A stretch of 64,000 bases of DNA, from NCBI RefSeq assembly GCF_006265115.1, contig NZ_SMDR01000001.1:62001-126000 (forward strand). The letters are read 5' to 3'. Under the pieces are notes generated by a model. That model searched no databases. It saw nothing but the letters and a program-made list of their open reading frames with translations, and had not been told where the DNA came from. Below are positions 61,675 through 64,000 of this stretch, in pieces. The stretch comes from Arenimonas terrae. GTDB taxonomy: Bacteria > Pseudomonadota > Gammaproteobacteria > Xanthomonadales > Xanthomonadaceae. Position numbers and translations under genes: made by a program. Position 1 is the stretch's first letter. Each line of letters begins with the position of its first letter.

Positions 61675-62320
61675 AGGTGAACGCCGCATAGAAGAGCTCG
61701 ACCGTTTCGAAACCCGCCTGCCGCAGCAAGGCCACATCGTCCTCGGGCGAGAGCACGGGAAGCCGTGCGCCCATGGCTTCGATCGCGCGCCCCGCATCGA
61801 CAGGCGCGATGCCGGAGGACGCCGCGAAGGCGGCATAGCGTTCCAGCCAGCGCCGCTTCTCGCCGGCGCCCTGCGGAAAACTGTGGTGTGCGACGACGAG
61901 CGGCGCGCCTGGCTTCAGCCGGCGCCGCAGTTGCTCCAGCGTGCGCAGGCGATGTTCGGCAAGCAGGAAGTGCAGGGTCAGCAGGCAGGTGGCGCCGTCG
62001 AAAGCGCGGTCGGGTGCGTCGTCGATATACCCCTCCAGCAGTTCGACGCGCGACACCAGCGGCCCGAGGGTGTCGCGCGCCACCGCCAGCATCGGCGCCG
62101 ATGGATCGATGCCCAGGAACCGCCAGTCCGGCTGCGATTCCGCAAGTACTTTCAGCTCCAGCCCGCCGCCTGCGCCGAGCACCAGCATTTCGCCCGTTGG
62201 CGGTACGCGCTCCGCGAGCAACAGGCAGGTCATCTGCTGCAGGGCATGGAAGCCCGGCACCTGGCGCACCGGGCCTTCGGAATAGCGGGCGGCCGCCTGC
62301 GGATCGGAAAACATCGTCAT
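61634..62320 (-). CDS. class I SAM-dependent methyltransferase
   Basis: A 228-residue methyltransferase. Motif I is EMLVLGAGGGLELKVLAESQPDWRFLGIDPSAPML (VLGAGGG, with the acidic D at the end of strand 2), followed by VELLEGYIDDAP and ATCLLTLHFLL (motif IV-like). The rest resembles the ubiquinone/menaquinone methylase-like small-molecule group. ATG 62320 (MTMFSDPQAAARY) is chosen, with ATG 62314 as an alternative. It is divergent from the Rrf2 gene, sharing a 51-base spacer with a perfect palindrome, so the Rrf2 protein probably controls both. The 3' end overlaps the convergent efflux gene. Confidence 0.85.
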   Translation of the reverse strand: MTMFSDPQAAARYSEGPVRQVPGFHALQQMTCLLLAERVPPTGEMLVLGAGGGLELKVLAESQPDWRFLGIDPSAPMLAVARDTLGPLVSRVELLEGYIDDAPDRAFDGATCLLTLHFLLAEHRLRTLEQLRRRLKPGAPLVVAHHSFPQGAGEKRRWLERYAAFAASSGIAPVDAGRAIEAMGARLPVLSPEDDVALLRQAGFETVELFYAAFTFKGWVAYAPEPPS

Positions 62321-62353
62321 CACGACACCCTTGGCTTGACAGTGCCGGTTTAA

Positions 62354-62372
62354 TGTAACAGCATTTGTTACA
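62354..62372. promoter_or_regulatory. Rrf2-family operator
   Basis: TGTAACA-GCATT-TGTTACA is a perfect 7-bp inverted repeat that ends on the A of the Rrf2 start codon (62372). It lies in the 51-base spacer between two divergent genes, so the regulator probably represses itself and the methyltransferase gene. Confidence 0.7.
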
Positions 62373-62818
62373 TGAAAAGAGACAGCCGGCTTTCCGCGGT
62401 CCTGCATGCGCTGCTGCACATGGCCGAGCAGGACAAGCCCATGACCTCCGAGGCGCTGGGCCGGTGCCTGAACACCAACCCGGTGGTGGTCCGCCGCACG
62501 ATGGGCCTGCTGCGCGATGCCGGCCTGGTATCGGCGGGCCGCGGCCACGCCGGAGGCTGGCGCATCAGCGCCGACCTGTCGCGCATCACGCTGCGCCAGC
62601 TGCACGAGGCGCTGGGCGAACCGGCCACGTTCGCCATCGGAAACCGGCACGAGAACCCGTCCTGCCTCGTCGAGCAGGTGGTCAATGCGGCCCTCGACGA
62701 TGCCTTCGACGCGGCCGAGGCCCTGCTGCTCGAACGCTTCGCCACCGTGACGCTGGCCGACCTGGCCGCGGACTTCGCCCGCCGCCACGCGGCCCACAAG
62801 GGAGCCCGTAAGAAATGA
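62372..62818 (+). CDS. Rrf2-family transcriptional regulator (YwnA-like)
   Basis: A 148-residue Rrf2-type regulator. The winged helix is LSAVLHALLHMAEQDKPMTSEALGRCLNTNPVVVRRTMGLLRDAGLVSAGRGHAGGWRIS. The C-terminal half has only one Cys in the region (C98, NPSCLVEQVV), so the three-Cys iron-sulphur site of IscR/NsrR is missing; YwnA-like thiol or electrophile sensing is more likely. A perfect palindrome overlaps its start. Its stop overlaps the next flavoprotein start by four bases (ATGA), indicating a shared operon. Confidence 0.88.
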   Translation: MKRDSRLSAVLHALLHMAEQDKPMTSEALGRCLNTNPVVVRRTMGLLRDAGLVSAGRGHAGGWRISADLSRITLRQLHEALGEPATFAIGNRHENPSCLVEQVVNAALDDAFDAAEALLLERFATVTLADLAADFARRHAAHKGARKK

Positions 62819-63705
62819 AACACGACGTGATCGTGATCGGCGGAAGTTATTCCGGCATGGCGGCGGCCCTGCAGCTGCTGCGCGCCCGCCGCAGGGTGCT
62901 GGTGATCGATGCCGGCAGGCGGCGCAACCGCATGGCCGCGCATTCGCACGGTTTCCTGGCCCAGGACGGCGCCGACCCGGCGCAGATCGCGCGCACCGCC
63001 CGCGAACAGTTGATGGCCTACCCGACGCTGGAATGGCGCGAGGGCGAAGCCGTGCAGGCCGCCGGCGAACGCGACGACTTCCGCGTGCGTCTGCGCGATG
63101 GCAGCGAACACCGGGCCCGCCGCCTGCTGCTGGCCACCGGCGTTTCCGACCAGCTGCCGGCCATCGAGGGCCTGGCGGAGCGTTGGGGCACCGCAGTCTT
63201 CCACTGCCCCTACTGCCACGGCTACGAGTTGAACCAGGGCCGCATCGGCGTGATCGCGGTCACGCCGATGTCGATCCACCAGGCGCAGCTGTTGCCGGAG
63301 TGGGGCACGACGACGTTTTTGCTCAACGGCGCGATCGAGCTCGACCATGATGCGGAAAACGATCTGCGCGCCCGCGGCGTGACGATCGAAGCCACGCCCA
63401 TCGCCCGCCTGGACGGCCATGCCGATGTCGTGCTGGCCGACGGGCGGCGGCTGCGTTTCGCCGGCCTGTTCACCGCGCCGCGCAACGCGCCGGCCACGCC
63501 GGTCGCGCAAGGCCTGGGCTGCGCGCTGATGGACACGCCGATGGGCACGCAGCTTCAGACCGCCGACAGCAAGGAAACCACTGTGCCCGGCGTGTTCGCC
63601 TGCGGCGACGTGGCGCGCATGCCGCATTCGGTGTCGCTGGCCGTGGGTGATGGCGCCTGGGCCGGGGCGCAGTTGCACCGGTCGCTGGTCTTTCCGGGCG
63701 CCTAG
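62815..63705 (+). CDS. thioredoxin-reductase-like flavoprotein with altered NADPH-site motif
   Basis: A 296-residue FAD-dependent pyridine nucleotide-disulphide oxidoreductase. The FAD site is VIVIGGSYSGMAAALQLL, the redox pair is C131-P-Y-C134, and the C-terminal FAD motif is GVFACGDVAR. The NADPH-binding strand reads IGVIAVTPMSIHQAQLL, where the usual GxGxxA/G is replaced, so the electron donor may not be NADPH in the usual manner. It is coupled to the Rrf2 gene (ATGA), which suggests thiol or electrophile stress control. Related proteins act on small disulphides such as holomycin-type dithiols (GliT/HlmI-like), an alternative role. Confidence 0.85.
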   Translation: MKHDVIVIGGSYSGMAAALQLLRARRRVLVIDAGRRRNRMAAHSHGFLAQDGADPAQIARTAREQLMAYPTLEWREGEAVQAAGERDDFRVRLRDGSEHRARRLLLATGVSDQLPAIEGLAERWGTAVFHCPYCHGYELNQGRIGVIAVTPMSIHQAQLLPEWGTTTFLLNGAIELDHDAENDLRARGVTIEATPIARLDGHADVVLADGRRLRFAGLFTAPRNAPATPVAQGLGCALMDTPMGTQLQTADSKETTVPGVFACGDVARMPHSVSLAVGDGAWAGAQLHRSLVFPGA

Positions 63706-63780
63706 GCCGGGGCTCCGCGTCGCCAACCGCCCCGCCCGGGGCATAGACTCCCGACATGCCCCCCCCGCCGAGATGCCGTG

Positions 63781-64000
63781 ATGCGTACCGCTGCGCTCGA
63801 CCTTCCGGCCAACATCCGGGCCATCGCCCTGCACGAACGCGAGTGGAACGGCGTGCTGGTCGAGACCGCGCACTTCCAGTGCGACGGCCGCGCGGTCCAC
63901 CTGCTCTGCCACCAGGACCGCACTCGCCTGTCGGTGGTGCTGGAAGAAGAGGGCGGCCGCTGCGAACCGCGGCTGGCGGAGAACGCCCGCTGTCCAACGC
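63781..64000 (+). CDS. hypothetical protein, 5' part (3' end outside window)
   Basis: ATG 63781 opens a frame that runs off the window; 73 codons are visible (MRTAALDLPANIRAIALHEREWNGVLVETAHFQ...). It has no signal peptide or obvious membrane segment in the visible part and I do not recognise it. GAGATG just upstream gives only a weak Shine-Dalgarno. It is separated from the flavoprotein by 75 bases. Codon use matches the core genes. Confidence 0.6.
   Translation, partial: MRTAALDLPANIRAIALHEREWNGVLVETAHFQCDGRAVHLLCHQDRTRLSVVLEEEGGRCEPRLAENARCPT

Overview
The window is a piece of a high-GC gammaproteobacterial chromosome. The order glnD-dapD-(ArsC/Spx-like)-dapE-asnB at the left end, the OmpR-type two-component pair, the ECF-sigma/Ser-Thr-kinase pair and many exported proteins of unknown function fit the Xanthomonadaceae/Lysobacteraceae (Lysobacter, Luteimonas and relatives). 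This is inferred from gene order and protein resemblance, not from a search.

Layout. 1-8.4 kb: nitrogen control and lysine biosynthesis (glnD, dapD, dapE), a small gene behind a near-ideal CRP/Clp-type promoter, a penicillin-acylase-family hydrolase, and asnB preceded by an Asn-rich leader ORF and an intrinsic-terminator-like hairpin (a candidate attenuator). 8.5-19.7 kb: regulators (MerR, MocR), a porin-like barrel protein, a cytochrome c-rhodanese protein, acetyltransferases, a two-component system, a DJ-1/PfpI protein and a leucine-rich-repeat protein. 19.8-24.2 kb: a DJ-1/PfpI gene remnant, an exported DUF6683-like protein, an intact DJ-1/PfpI gene, and a divergent MFS/LysR pair with a clear operator.

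24.2-29.9 kb is an accessory island with visibly lower GC. It holds an SMC/Rad50-like ABC ATPase, a small middle protein and a PD-(D/E)XK nuclease-like protein in overlapping frames, and a convergent DNA methyltransferase. The arrangement resembles ABC three-component (ABC-3C/Lamassu-type) defence, here paired with a modification enzyme. This is the best candidate for an undescribed system.

29.9-39.8 kb: exported and membrane proteins, a rhomboid protease, an RluA-type pseudouridine synthase, hydrolases, an amidohydrolase with extra C-terminal domains and an AraC regulator. 39.9-46.0 kb: five consecutive genes for exported proteins, including an RCC1-repeat protein and two tandem DUF6683-like paralogues, ending at a strong hairpin. 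46.0-49.5 kb: a Ser/Thr kinase with TPRs and its ECF sigma factor. 49.7-56.4 kb: an organoarsenical/arsenate resistance cluster (Cys-rich MarR regulator, ArsN1-like acetyltransferase, Cys-tailed flavoprotein, MFS, ArsR, GAPDH, ArsJ) with a 17-bp operator repeated before marR and arsN1. 56.4-64 kb: a wHTH-TPR regulator, an SDR, an EmrAB-like pump, a methyltransferase, an Rrf2 regulator with a perfect palindromic operator, a thioredoxin-reductase-like flavoprotein and the start of an unrecognised gene. I found no tRNA, rRNA, CRISPR array or IS transposase.
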